DNA of 64,000 nucleotides from Pomphorhynchus laevis (Eukaryota > Acanthocephala > Palaeacanthocephala > Echinorhynchida > Pomphorhynchidae): NCBI GenBank assembly GCA_012934845.2, contig WNNJ02000939.1, positions 62,001 to 126,000 on the forward strand, in the 5' to 3' direction. Below are positions 12,303-24,489 of this stretch, piece by piece (positions within the stretch are counted from its first letter, which is position 1; the number at the start of each line of letters is the position of its first letter). The notes beneath the pieces are model-generated. The model made no database searches, was not told the origin of the DNA, and saw nothing but the letters and a program-made list of their open reading frames with translations. Made by a program: the position numbers and the translations under genes.

Positions 12303-15115
12303 GTATTGTTATTTTATAACTATTCTAATTGTGGTTAAATACAATTATATTGTTGTATACTTTTCCAGCAAATGTTTTATAAATTTCCACTTAGAATATA
12401 TAAATGCCACTAAACCTTTGATATATGAACAATAATAGAGCATGATACAGGAAGCATTACATTAAGGTAATAATGTAGATAGTATAATAAGTGTTTAAAA
12501 GTTCATAAAATTTGCCGTTTAATTACCAAGTTGATAAAAGAACACCTCAGGAATGCTAGATTTAACCGAAAAAGGATTAGTTACTTTGATGGACTCTCGT
12601 AGAAATAATATGGAAATAATATGCGAAAGTTTTATAGGTATATTATACAATATATCCAACTAGTTCGTTTAATATTAAAATTAAATTAGATGCGTTAGAT
12701 TTAAATGCGTGAGATTAAGATGTGTGAATTAAGATGCTTTAGATTAAAATGCTTTTGATTTAGATGCTTGTGATTAATATGCGTTGGGTTACGATACGTT
12801 TAATTTAAATGCCTTAGATTAAGATGCTTTGGATTAAGATGTGTGGATTAATATGCGTTAGTATATATGCGTTGGTCAAACTGCGTTGGATTAAGATGCG
12901 TTGGATTAAGATGCGTTGGATTAAGATGCGTTGGATTAAGATGCGTTGGATTAAGATGCGTTGGATTAAGATGCGTTGGATTAAGATGCGTTGGATTAAG
13001 ATGCGTTGGATTAAGATGCGTTGGATTAAGATGCGTTGGATTAAGATGCGTTGGATTAAGATGCGTTGGATTAAGATGCGTTGGATTAAGATGCGTTGGA
13101 TTAAGATGCGTTGGATTAAGATGCGTTGGATTAAGATGCGTTGGATTAAGATGCGTTGGATTAAGATGCGTTGGATTAAGATGCGTTGGATTAAGATGCG
13201 TTGGATTAAGATGCGTTGGATTAAGATGCGTTGGATTAAGATGCGTTGGATTAAGATGCGTTGGATTAAGATGCGTTGGATTAAGATGCGTTGGATTAAG
13301 ATGCGTTGGATTAAGATGCGTTGGATTAAGATGCGTTGGATTAAGATGCGTTGGATTAAGATGCGTTGGATTAAGATGCGTTGGATTAAGATGCGTTGGA
13401 TTAAGATGCGTTGGATTAAGATGCGTTGGATTAAGATGCGTTGGATTAAGATGCGTTAGATTAAGATGCGTTGGATTAAGATGCGTTTGATTAAGATGCG
13501 TTTGATTAAGATGCGTTTGATTTAGATTAATGCAATTATATTTGTTGTATTAATATATGTGTTATTAAAAATCGCGCGATTAAGATGGGTTCGATTAAAA
13601 TGTTTGAATCATGACATGTAGTATTAATACATGTGTTTTTAAGTTTTGTAGAATTTTTAGTGTGTTTTTAAGATGTTTAGGGATACTATATGTTAGTTTA
13701 CTATTTGTGTTTTTAAAATGCGTGTTATTATGATGGTTGTGATTTAGACATATTTGATTTTAACGTGTGGATCAAGATGTTTTGATTTAGATTTGTTTGA
13801 TTTAGTCGCGTTGTTTTAAGACGTGTGTTACTTAGGTGCGCGGGATAAGATGCGTGAGATTAAGATGGGTGGTATTCAGATGTGTGGATATTGCCTGATT
13901 CGGGTTGTTTATCGATTGAGATCTTCGAAAATTATTATGTTAATTTGGAAATACGTGTTTGTTACAACATTTTATTCACGCGTAGGATTTAATAATCTAT
14001 GGTCGAATTTTATCAATACTAGCAGACAATTTAACATACCGGCTATTTTTATTTCTTCGGATAATTTAACTTCACATTATCTTCTTAGTTGATTAAAATT
14101 TTGTGACCATGCATTACTAATAGTGACGTTACCAATCAAAGTAGATTTTCAACTTTAAATTAGATTGGTCATATTTTCAAATACGACAAATGTTTATACT
14201 CTGAATCACAGATTAATTATCTTAAATTACTTAAATATAATTTTATTTACCACAGCCCATCCGGGGAGTTGTTGTCGAACATGCTCGCCTTGCAAGATTA
14301 TCTAATGCGTACCGGTACTTGTAAATGTGGAATTGATTGTCCTTTGATAATTGATCAGGTATGCCAATATTTCTATATATTTTATTTAATTTTTATTGAC
14401 AGACATTTAATTTTGATCCATGCGTTGTCAATATGTCCTCGATTGATTCACTAGCTCAGCATTCCAGCAGCCGTTCGACTAAACATCCTTGTTCCTGCAA
14501 TTTGACTAAAAGTAAATGCCAACAGCTGCAACAGTCACCGTCTTCTTCAATTGGAAGTAGTCCTACGAAGCGTGCACGTGGCAGACCTAGAAAAACTGAT
14601 CGTCCTACTACCAAATCATCTTGTAGTAAGCAATCCAATCTGTCGTTAATGTCGAATGACTCCGATCTTGCTCGATCAATAAGCGACATACTTAGACAAT
14701 CGCTCACTTGTCCGACGAAAACTGTTCGTAAGCGATCCCACTATAACAGTGGAACAGCGTCGACCAATGAATCTTGTAAATCACATACTGTTAAAAGTAC
14801 CAAGGCAGCATTAAGTCCGCGATTGAACAATCACAACTCGCCCGTGCTTGTGGATGTTATGTCTACAATTTCATCGACAAATGCATCTGCCAATTGTTCA
14901 ACACAATCTGTATATAGTAAAGAAAATGAGAGCTTGGCTATACGACAACTCTATAATTTAGTGACAAACAAAAATAACGGTATATATTAAAAGACAGACC
15001 TTTTAATATACTTATTGTGTTAGGTCAAGAAAAAATTACGAATGTTGAATCACAGAGCGGCAAACCTTCGTTAGATAACGAATTTCTACCAAACAGTATG
15101 AACATTTGTAATTAA
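11344..15115 (+). CDS. MBD5/6: MBD5/6-family (six-banded-like) protein, exons 1-4
   Basis: Coding exons 11344-12302, 14256-14358, 14403-14979 and 15024 onward (stop at 15113-15115 if exon 4 is not spliced further). All junctions are GT-AG and keep frame. The N-terminal 300 residues are acidic to Ser/Thr-rich with basic patches (SRSRKR). The MBD spans the exon 1/2/3 joins: VPSGWERIRI...VVYL-SPSGELLS...YLMRTGTCKCGIDCPL...FNFDP. The GTCKCG.(E/D)CPL plus FNFDP wording is diagnostic of MBD5/6, whose MBD is known to bind the PR-DUB (BAP1-ASXL) deubiquitinase rather than methylated DNA. Exon 3 adds an AT-hook (KRARGRPRK), supporting a chromatin role. The N-terminal extension before the MBD is longer than in vertebrate MBD5/6. 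Exon 4 also has possible donors (GTATGA at 15096) leading to downstream exons. Confidence 0.8.
12660..13890 (+). repeat. 15-bp minisatellite (unit ttggattaagatgcg) with decayed flanks
   Basis: The core at 12881-13522 is about 42 head-to-tail copies, almost without change until the last few. Both flanks (12660-12880 and 13523-13890) are degenerate forms of the same unit. It lies in intron 1 of the MBD gene. The two ~210-codon open frames here (MRWIK and CVGLR repeats) arise only because the unit length is a multiple of three and lacks stops. Confidence 0.95.
14256..14358 (+). CDS. MBD5/6: MBD gene exon 2
   Basis: Acceptor CACAG at 14251-14255. The first base completes Ser of SPSG, and the exon encodes the GTCKCGIDCPL core of the MBD. 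The donor is CAG|GTATGC. The next intron is only 44 nt. Confidence 0.85.
14403..14979 (+). CDS. MBD5/6: MBD gene exon 3 with AT-hook
   Basis: Starts TFNFDPCVV, the closing strand of the MBD, then a Ser-rich region with the AT-hook KRARGRPRK and further Ser/Thr/Lys-rich sequence. It ends with one base before GTATAT, and the following intron (14980-15023) is 44 nt. Confidence 0.8.
15024..15115 (+). CDS. MBD5/6: MBD gene exon 4 (3' limit uncertain)
   Basis: Acceptor TTAG, frame-consistent (GQEKITNVESQ...), with a stop at 15113-15115. Donors GTATGA (15096) or GTAATT (15108) would instead carry the transcript into later exons; I could not decide. Confidence 0.55.
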
Positions 15116-16149
15116 TTATAATGTAATTATAATTTTTTAATTTTTTAATAAAAAAAATTGCCACATTTTAAAAGTTTTTTAAATATATAAAAACAGCTTG
15201 TAAGCCCAGAAGCAGATCGTAGACTTTTATTTTTATTTAAATAAAAAATTTACTAATTGAAAAGTAAATTAGTAAATAAAATTTACTAATTTTATTTATC
15301 ATAAAATTAACGTTTTTTTTAAATATATCTTGAAATTTTAAATTATATAAAATTTGATTTTAATGAGATAGCTATTCGAATGGCTTAGAACTAAATCATC
15401 GTATCATTAATATCATTAATGGTTCCAGACCTTCTTTTCTATTCATTACTATTTTTTATATCTTACTTTAATTGCAAGATTTATTTAAAATACCGAAATT
15501 TTACATTAAAAAATAGAAAATGAAATTTTTTAATTTAATGAATAAATAAATTTAATTTTATTAATAAATTTAATATTTATTAGATTCATTAGAATAAGAA
15601 AAAATAAAAAATCTTATATAATTAGCGATGTTTTATCTTTATTTTTATTTAAATAAAAATAAAAGTCTACGTATAAAATACGTAGACTCATTTTTCTGAT
15701 CTAATTTTTTAAGCTTCACTTAACATAACGCAACGTTAATCAGATACCAGATGTTGCTTTACAAGTAAATATACCTTTTTTAGACTATTGTTCGCAATAC
15801 ATGGATTTCAGTAATTTAAAATTTTTGTTTCTGTAAACTGTCGCAACTAAAATGTTTGTTCCTGAGCTGTGTTTCGGATAAATTTCATTTCATTACGTGC
15901 ACAATATTACGTGCCATTGTTGTAAACTTTTATTTGAGCCTCTTTGCTAGTACAAACGTATCGTTATATAAATATGAATATTTATCGTTATTTAAATATA
16001 AATTGTATAAAATCTTTTATAATTATTTATTATTTATCTTTATTTTTATTTATATTTTGTTATTTCTTTTTATACTCAGTTATCCGATCTGCATTATTAA
16101 GCAAAGCTCTTTTTATTTAAAGTTTAAAATAAATTTTAATTGTTTACTC
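15116..16149. other. AT-rich intergenic or intronic sequence
   Basis: Very AT-rich and without convincing coding pattern. A possible micro-exon with a good pyrimidine tract (acceptor at about 15780, then YCSQYMDF, then GTAATT) is frame-compatible with the MBD gene but unsupported otherwise. Confidence 0.3.
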
Positions 16150-18135
16150 TAAGTAATTAAAACACTTCAAAAAATATTGTAGGGTAATCGAAATTAATAT
16201 TTTTTAAAACACTAATTCTACAAAAGAATTTTTAGAACAGACAAAAGGAATAAATTTTCAAAATATAAATACATACGATTTTAGTACGCTTTATACAAAT
16301 CTAGATTTAGTAGATATTAAAGAAGCGTTAGTAAAATTAATTAATCTTATATTCGGAAAAAGATATACATATATGTTATAATAATTATAACGCCTATCTA
16401 ACAAAAATTAAACCATCAAGTAAATATAAATATATGGATAAAATTGAATTAATAGAATCCTTAAATATTTTGATAAATCAAAGTGCTCAATGTATACAAT
16501 AAGAGTGCTCAATGTATACAATAAGAAAGCTCTATACTTCTATTATTTAATACAGGAACAAATAAAAGTCCCTACTTATATTGTTATTTTAGACAAGTAA
16601 AAGGTGATCCAATGGGAGGTGATAGTAGCTGACTAATTTTTAAACATATAAATGCAATAATAACTATATTTATACAAATCTAGGTTTAGTAGATATTAAA
16701 GATGCATTAGAAAAATTAATTAATCTTATATTCGGAAAAAGATATACATATAAATGTTATAATAATTATAACGTATATCTAACAAAGATAAAACCTTCAG
16801 ACAAGGAATAGAATCCTTTAATATTTTAATAAATCAAAATTATTTAAAAGTAAGGACATCTATATAGAGAGAGTTAAAGTTTATACAGAACTTTAAAATT
16901 ATTTTAAAATTCAACTTTTTATTTTAACTTGACATAAATTATATAAAATCTTATAACAATCACTCAGTTGGCTGATTTGATTAGTTTGGACGCCTCGTGG
17001 ACTTGTAAATTATTTTGAGACTTTGGTTAGTAAGAAGCTCTTGAGTGCTTCGGATGTTTCTCTCGGCTGAGTTGCACATGAAATATAAAGTAAAATAAAT
17101 ATAAAATATAATGAATTATCAAGTAAATATAAATATATGGATAAAATTGAATTAATAAAATCCTTAAATATTTTAATAAATCAAAATTATTTAAAGGTAA
17201 GGACATCTATATTTAGACAATATTGTAGAATATATAAATTTTTTTAATTTATAAAAAGATATGGTAGGATAATCGAAAATGTTGTTTAATGTTCTGTTAT
17301 CAATCTCTTTTGGTGTTTATTCCATAAAAATTCAAAATCCTAGGTTCAAATGTAGTGCTATTTAATGTACATAAAAACCACTTTCTGTCTATATGAATAA
17401 AATACTTAAGGTAATTAAAGCAAATTTTAAAAAATATTGTAAGGTAATCGAAATTAATACTGGTATAAAACACTATTTCAGTATTAATTCTACGAAAGAA
17501 TTTTTAGAACAGACAAAAGTAATAAATTTTCAAAGTATAAATACATACGATTTTAGTACTCTTTATACAAATCTAGGTTTAGTAGATATTAAAGAAGCGT
17601 TAGTAAAATTAATTAATCTTACATTCGGAAAAAGATATACATATATATGTTATAATAATTATAACGCCTATCTAACAAAAATTAAACCATCAAATAAATA
17701 TAAATATTTGGATAAAATTGAATTATTATATTTTGATAAATCAAAATTATTTAAAAGTAGGGACATCTATATTTAGACAAGTAAAAGCTGTTGAATCAGA
17801 TAATAAAACTGTACATATATTATATTGGAATCCAAAATTACATAAAAATCCAATAAAACCTAGGTTCATATGTAATGCGTTTAAATGTACATTGAAACCA
17901 CTTTCTGTCTATATGAATAAAATACTTAAAGTAATAAAAGCACAATTCAAAAAATATTGTAGGATAATCGAAATTAATACTGGTATAAACCACTATTTCA
18001 GTATTAATTCTGCAAAAGAATTTTTAGAACAGACAAAAGGAATAAATTTTCAAAATATAAATACATACGATTTTAGTACTCTTTATACAAATCTAGGTTT
18101 AGTAGATATTAAAGAAGCTTTTCAAAGTAGCTCAC
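16150..18135 (+). mobile_element. Cluster of Naiad PLE RT fragments
   Basis: At least five overlapping pieces of the same Naiad RT segment in the same orientation: 16150-16655, 16668-16870, a terminal-repeat tail at 16890-16985, 17105-17240, 17330-17780 and 17780-18135. Repeated hallmarks are [23 protein letters not shown] and the stretch before GGNSS. Each piece is truncated differently, which fits the tandem or nested insertion habit described for PLEs. All are broken. Confidence 0.8.
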
Positions 18136-18357
18136 AGATATAATTAGATATAATTGAATTTTTGAATACTATTGATCTCACTATCAGAGAGTGATAGTGA
18201 GCTACAAGTGATAGTTATTTTTATTCATTTTATCACGATTTTTACGTTTAGTTGATTTGCTGCGTTCTGTTGATGACCCTACAGTTCACAATTTCGCAAA
18301 GGTTTGTAAACTTTAAGTGAAGATTTTCTCCAAAGGAACAACTAATATGCACTTTAG

Positions 18358-18448
18358 CATTTGATTTTTACGAATCCAAGCGACAGTAAAAACAGTTTCA
18401 CCTTCGATGTTGTAAAGCCGAAAAGCAGAAGTCGTCGAAATCGAAATG
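18358..18448 (+). CDS. Probable 3' exon of the MBD gene
   Basis: Acceptor TTTAG at 18353-18357, donor G|GTAGGT at 18449. The frame reads FTNPSDSKNSFTFDVVK then basic KSRSRRNRN. It joins in frame to 19644 (N-D-A-R-K). Linkage to the MBD gene rests on strand, position and similar composition only, and the phase of the upstream join is unresolved. Confidence 0.5.
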
Positions 18449-18863
18449 GTAGGTTATTTTATTTGCTTTTGTTCTTCAAACTTATTGTGCCAATTAATTG
18501 TTATTCTTTAAATAAAGATATTTTCCAATATCTTTTTTGGAAAATATAAAAAAAACGTGTAAACACTAAAATTGTACTCAAATAAAAGCGATTTATTTAA
18601 ACATTTTGGTTTACTTTGTTAGTTTAGATATATCTGTTAGTAAATGGCTAAATATTTAGGCTTAGCTGTGATGAAGGTTTCTCCAGGTACAAAAATATTG
18701 ATTTGTGCCATATTAATATTGAACCGACAAATATCAATATCATGGTGTTGTACTACGATACTTTTTTAATTGTAAATTATTGAGTTATTTTGAAAATATC
18801 AAAATTAGATCGAAAACATATCGAGATTAAATACAAATTAAGATATTAATTTATAATTTGAAA

Positions 18864-19138
18864 TTCTGTCAGAATTAACAGAAATTTATTTTATATTTCG
18901 TTAGCTGTTGCTAATAAAAAACGTACAATTTGATCAACATGAACAAATTGTACGTTTTTGTCCAATGATGTTTCTCTTTGATGTTGTTTGGTCTGTGAGC
19001 AAATCAAAATTGTTCCACAAATTGTGCGGTGTTTTCTTGTGATGATAGCACATAAAATGGTTTCATTTTGAATAAAAATTATTTGATGGTTTTTAATTTT
19101 TTATTTTTTTTAAGCTCGATTCTTACTGAATCGAGCTT
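18864..19138. repeat. Cluster of three tight hairpins
   Basis: Three inverted repeats: 18864-18869/18878-18883 (6 bp), 18917-18932/18944-18959 (16 bp, 11-nt loop, perfect) and 19112-19122/19128-19138 (11 bp, 5-nt loop, perfect). They lie in the intron between the two proposed 3' exons of the MBD gene. No family recognised. Confidence 0.7.
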
Positions 19139-19643
19139 TGAATTCGAATGCTCAAATTTTTATTCCAAACAAATTGTGACAAAATGTGTTTTGAAGTTTT
19201 TTTAAGCTAAAATACTATTTTATTGATCAAAAAATAATAATTGTAATCGATTGTTTATAAGAATGTATGTTTGGGTTGTGTTCTAAAACATCATTTTACA
19301 AAAACATCTATTTTAAACCTTCCCATTTCTTCCTTTATTAAATTAAGCTTTTAGAATAAATAAAATATGCATGTCATTATTAATAATTTATTATTTAAAA
19401 ATATATTTTAAATTTATTTAATATAATAAAAAAATTTTGAAATTTATTAAGTATGAAAAATGAAGTTTTGAGACAAGGGAATGTTTGATTATTTAAACTT
19501 TAATTTAGATATGTCCATAAATCTTCATTTATTAAGAATGTAGAATGTGTTTATTAGAACTGCATGCCAAATGCAAATCAAAATTTACTGGTTGTTTTTG
19601 TCAATTGATGTTTACATTTTAATGTATAACCTTTATCCTTTAG

Positions 19644-19954
19644 ATGCACGTAAATCAGATTCAGGAAAAGCTTTAAAAGTCGGTACAAACAATCAAATTG
19701 ATTTAAACAAGCGCTTATCCGTTTCTGATTCATTGCCATCTATTGACGTATTAAACTGCGATGATGGAAGTATTTGTATAAATGACAATCCGAATTGTAT
19801 TGGGGCTATGGATGATAATCTATTTGATCTTTTTAACAATTTCAATGATGAACTTAATCTTTTCGAGGATTCTTGCAGTGTCGCTACAGATAGTCTGTTT
19901 AATAGGACAGAGGTATCTTCGTTTGAAGATTGCTGGCCGGGTTGTCGTTTGTGA
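19644..19954 (+). CDS. Probable terminal exon of the MBD gene
   Basis: Acceptor CCTTTAG at 19637-19643. The frame continues from 18448 and runs to TGA at 19952-19954. It encodes an acidic C-terminus rich in Asp/Asn/Leu/Phe (AMDDNLFDLFNNFNDEL). The composition looks host-like rather than transposon-like. No domain recognised. A GTAAGC site just beyond the stop may be a 3' UTR intron. Confidence 0.5.
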
Positions 19955-20735
19955 TATCAGATACAGTAAGCAAGTTTGTTTTTATACTATACTCCTAAAT
20001 TTCATTTTTTCAATTAAGAATAAGCAATCTGCAAAACTTAGATCGTCAATTGATAATTTATTTTATAAATCAAATTTTAAACATTTAAATATATCGTGCT
20101 ATTATATCGTGCTATTATTTTTACTTCTTAAAAAATAATCCTTTTTTATAAATATTGTCTAAGTCATAATCCTAAATATTTAAAATTAAAGTCAAAAGAT
20201 ATTAATTTTATGTTAAATATTTAATTATTATTATTTTTCCCGTGTATTTTAATTTGCAGAAATTTGTTGCTTTATGAGGTTGAAATATAAAGTTGTGATA
20301 AATACATTTTGATTTAACCAGTTGTTATCTCTTAGCAAGCAAATTTCTGAAGCATTTTTATTCCGTTAAGAGATTATTGAGTACAAAACGATGCACACAA
20401 GTTATAATTAGTTTTATTCTATTTTTTAATAATTGTTAATTTTATTTATCGATAAGAGTTATATTTTTAATCCCCGTAAATTTTGTATTTAGACATCGAT
20501 TGAATTTATAATCAGTGAATAAATTTTAAACAATTTAAATTTGGAACAATTTAAATTTTAAACAACTCAAATGGATTCGGTTTTCTATTTTGCGGCTGTA
20601 TATTTTGTCATTGCAAAATGAATTACAATATATAATTAAAAATTACATAAAATACTTAAATTAAGATATATATTAATATATTATAATATATTAATGTTTA
20701 ATAGGACTAGTTTAAACTATCTTTAACAACAACTA
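19955..20735. other. AT-rich spacer
   Basis: No coding pattern or repeat recognised. It probably contains the 3' end of the MBD transcript and ends where a LINE begins. Confidence 0.4.
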
Positions 20736-20739
20736 CTTA

Positions 20740-23700
20740 CAAGAGTAATAAGCTACTACCACCATCAACAACACAATTATGATGGTAAAGTCAAATCATT
20801 GCTGTCCATGCAATAGTCAAGGTTCAGTTTGCCGCACTTGCTCATGTGCAAGGGCAGGAACTCTGTGCACGAACTGCTCTGCTCCTCATTGTTCAAATAG
20901 AAGTAGTGGTAAGGAATCTACGCGAAATTCGAGAATTAATAAAACGCTCACTGATGGAATTAATTTTGACAGTCAAATATCTGCAACAGTCCAGTCCCCT
21001 TGTATTGACGGGTCTGTCCATTTAATAACATTTTCATATGACGATTGCCCTTCTTGGGTTTCTATTTGGCTTCCTACCAGAATTCCCAAAAGATTTATAG
21101 ACTAAGACGCTTCTTGTTGCTTCTGTGCGTCTATCAAGATTAAGAAATTGGAAACCAAACTGACAGAAACTAATAAACTTGAGAAGCTTGTTGAATCAAA
21201 TATTGTCAGCTTACAAGACTCTATCACAAAGCCCATAGATGAGCTTACAAAAGATGTCTCGATATTAAAGAGTGAAATTGTGGAACTAAAAACAATTAAT
21301 AATCTACCTTTTAATAATCCCAAAATGGAACATTTAATTAAGAAATCTTGGGCTAATGTTGCTAGTAAAAGTATGCCCGCTTTAATTCGTAGGCAAGTAG
21401 CTCGGTCAATAGTTGCAACTACCCAGGTTCCTTCGGCTGAAGTGTCGACAATTAATCGAGCAATTAACGCAGAGGCCTTCAGAGCTCGGAATCTAATAAT
21501 CAAGGGTTTCCTTTCTTCCGACAATGACACTTTCGCTATTGTAGATCTGCTACGAAAAATTAGCGTAAATGTTGGTAGATCGGATATTAAAAATATCGAT
21601 CGCCTACCAGGAATACGTGAAGACATTCCTCGCTGGCTTAAGACTACACTGACTGAACCTATTGTCACGGAATCTCTTAGATCAGCTTCAAAGTTACGTC
21701 ATTTACAGGGTTGTGCTGGAATATTTTTACAGAACGATCTATCAAAGACTGAACGAGACGAATTACAAATACTTAGATCCTTACTAAAGTCAAAAAGGAC
21801 AGCATCATGATCGTCGGTTTATTATAAGAGTTAATAGAGTTATAGAATCAACTGCTACTATAAAGTCAACCACAGAATTGGTACATTCATCCTGATTATC
21901 TGGTAATTGGGAATCTGCTAAATCTGTTCTTACGAACCAGTCATCTTTGGAGTTGTCTAATCACTACATGTCGCCGAAGCAATGTATTGGGAATATGGTT
22001 AATCATACAAGAATGTTTCTTATTAATGTAGAAGGGTTGGACTCTCTAATTCGACTCGGAATTAATGGGTACTTTTTGGAATTCGACATAGATATTTTCA
22101 CTGAAACTTTTCGTACTGCTACCACTTCTATCAGAGGATTATATACAGTGTAAAATCTTGCTTTATGTGGTATTAGGGGTAGGCCTTTCGGTGGAATTCT
22201 TATCGCTATAAAGCCGACATCTATAAGCTGGCAATTACGTCAAACAGAAAATGCCATAATGATGGATACACCATATTTAAGCATTATAGCATGTTATTTC
22301 AAACCTAGTATTTCTGTTTCGGGTATAATCGATGAGCTATCTCAATTTCTCTAGGAAGAAACTTAATTAAAGCCCACTATCATTGCTGGCTTCATCGATG
22401 GCGGATGAAGAACGGCGTCTAAAATTGGCAGAAGCTTTTCCCTGGAAACTTGATCCGAGTAGATCCAGTAAAAATCTCATCTCATCTATTCCTATTTCAA
22501 AGTGGGAATCACACTTTTCAGATCTACTATACAATAAGGATTATCGTGACACCGTTTCAGTTGTTAATCTACCAAATATTTGTACATCATCTTTGCAAGC
22601 TTTAAATACCAATTTCTTGTTGGAGGAGGTGATCTTTTGTATCTATAGCCTAACGAAGCATAAAGCAACAGGAATGGATATGATAGCAGTCGAGTACATT
22701 AGAGATTAGGTACGTCAGTTAGCTCACTACTAAGTCGAACTCCTTAACCGCATTCTTACAGGCCTTCCATTCTCAGATGGTTGGAAAAGTTCAGTTATTA
22801 AAATGTTGTATAAAGGAAGCGGCGACCCAAGCAATCCTAGTGGTTACAGAGGTATCGCGATGTTGAGCCATGCGTATAAGTTGATGTCTTCAATGATAAC
22901 AAAACGTCTTTATGTATACACCGAACCATGGTTGCTGGTTTAACAGTTCGGATTTCGTAAAAATCGATATACAACATACGCTATAAATATCCTAAGAAAT
23001 AGGGTCTAGGAAGTTTGGATCTTTGGTAATAGCATGTTTTCAATTTTTGTTGATTTCAAGGCTGCTTTTGATTTTGTATGCCGAAACACTTTGATGAGGA
23101 AATTGATGGATCGCTTCTTATTTTGCACGTAATTTCTGAAATTTTGCGTCCGAATAAAGTATCAATATATGACGGTTTGTCCTATAGCTCTGAATTAATC
23201 CAGAACAGTGAGTACTGCAGGGAGATACGTTGAGCCATTTGTTGTTCTCAATGTATATATCAGATTTTCCTGATATATTTAAAAACACATCTCGGAAAAT
23301 ATCAGTAATGTCATATATGCTGATGATCTCACAATTTTAGCAGCCTCGTCTGACGTTGTAAAATGGGCACTTTCTAAACTCCAATTGTATTGCGTAAAGA
23401 ACGAACTGACGGTAAATTCGACAAAGACGAAAATTATTAAGTATCAACGAGGTGGCCGCATTTCTGCTACTGATAGGTTTTTCTTCGACAATAAGGAAAT
23501 TGACATTATGAATGAATTCAAGTTTTTCGGATCGACTGTAACAACAAAGTGGTCATTTAACTCACATCTTGAGAATCAACTTTGCAAAATTCTTATAAAG
23601 ATGTCTAAATCTAGAGAACTTCCAATATTCTCTCTATTAATTGTGCCTTAAAGTACTTCAAGGTAATGCTACAGCCTATTGTAGAATATGGCCTATCAGC

Positions 23701-24110
23701 GATATGGAATGATCTCAAAGAACGAAATTTCGCTCAGGTAGACATGTGCCGATCGCGGTTCTTAAAGCGAATTCTAGGAGTATCTTCAAAAGTTTCATCA
23801 ACGACCGTCGAAATTCTTACCAATACCTTACATCTGTCAGTGGAATTAATAATAACGCGAAATAATGCAAGCACAGTAAATTTTCAACGCCATCACCAAA
23901 AGCTGTTAATTAAGTAAAATGACACAGACAAAGAGATTCTAAATATTCCAGCAATGGCTCAATCACAATGATTAGGACCAAAAGAGAGCAAGCGTCCGCT
24001 GATAATTCGTGCAAGTACACATGGCTACCATGATAAATTCTGTAAATTCCAAGTAAATTGTCACCAGCGCACTGCACCATATATAGGTCCTTACTGTCTA
24101 CAAAGTTGTT
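20740..24110 (+). mobile_element. CR1-like LINE with cysteine-rich ORF1, APE endonuclease and RT
   Basis: Plus-strand element. ORF1 begins at 20779 with a cysteine-rich motif (C-x2-C-x-C-A-R-A-G-x2-C-x2-C-S-A-P-x-C), then coiled coil and an RRM-like part (21148-21810). APE endonuclease remnants are at 21947-22370 (DIDIFTETFRT, GGILIAIKPT). RT runs at 22383-23650 with KHKATGMDMIAVE, NPSGYRGIAMLSHAYKL, FVDFKAAFDFV and YADDLTIL, and the connection block is at 23666-23917 (PIVEYGLSAIW). Several stops and frameshifts break it. The exact 3' end is not visible; RTE sequence begins at 24112. Confidence 0.75.
21148..21810 (+). CDS. LINE ORF1 (coiled coil plus RNA-binding part)
   Basis: A 220-codon frame. 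Residues 1-50 form a heptad-rich coiled coil (KLEKLVESNIVSLQDSITK). Residues 105-215 resemble the RRM-like and C-terminal parts of CR1-type ORF1 proteins (RNLIIKGFLSSDND, LFLQND-like GIFLQNDLSKTERDEL). Such proteins coat the element RNA. The cysteine-rich N-terminus lies in another frame just upstream (20779-21105). Confidence 0.65.
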   Translation: METKLTETNKLEKLVESNIVSLQDSITKPIDELTKDVSILKSEIVELKTINNLPFNNPKMEHLIKKSWANVASKSMPALIRRQVARSIVATTQVPSAEVSTINRAINAEAFRARNLIIKGFLSSDNDTFAIVDLLRKISVNVGRSDIKNIDRLPGIREDIPRWLKTTLTEPIVTESLRSASKLRHLQGCAGIFLQNDLSKTERDELQILRSLLKSKRTAS

Positions 24111-24111
24111 C

Positions 24112-24178
24112 ATCGCTTCTGCACGTCTTCAATTGTAACTTTATTTCTAAAATGTCACTCTCACAAGTCGACAAGTTG
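24112..24178 (-). mobile_element. RTE-type LINE 3' scrap
   Basis: About 65 bp nearly identical to 24765-24830, inside the longer RTE fragment downstream. Same orientation. Confidence 0.6.
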
Positions 24179-24489
24179 TAATAACTTTCTAATTTGCTTT
24201 ATTTAATTTGGCTCAGGTATCTTATTCCAGAGAAGTAATTTTTAGATTTGTATATTTGTAATTTTCTTTTTCCCTAACGCCGAGAGGCAGCAATGGGTAA
24301 TAAATCTTATCAGATTAACATTTATTGTCCGACAATAATATTTTATATAACAATGACGGTATATTATACAACTTTACTCCATTTATTTTCGATGTATTTA
24401 AGTTTTCATTATTAATCAGCTTACCAAAGTAAGCATTTAAGTCATTATAGAACTAATTGTAAATTTTATTTTTATTGTTATTATTCTTC

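Noticed and set aside
12824-13490. Two ~210-codon open frames of MRWIK and CVGLR repeats
   Set aside because: Translation of a stop-free 15-bp minisatellite lying in an intron; not genes.
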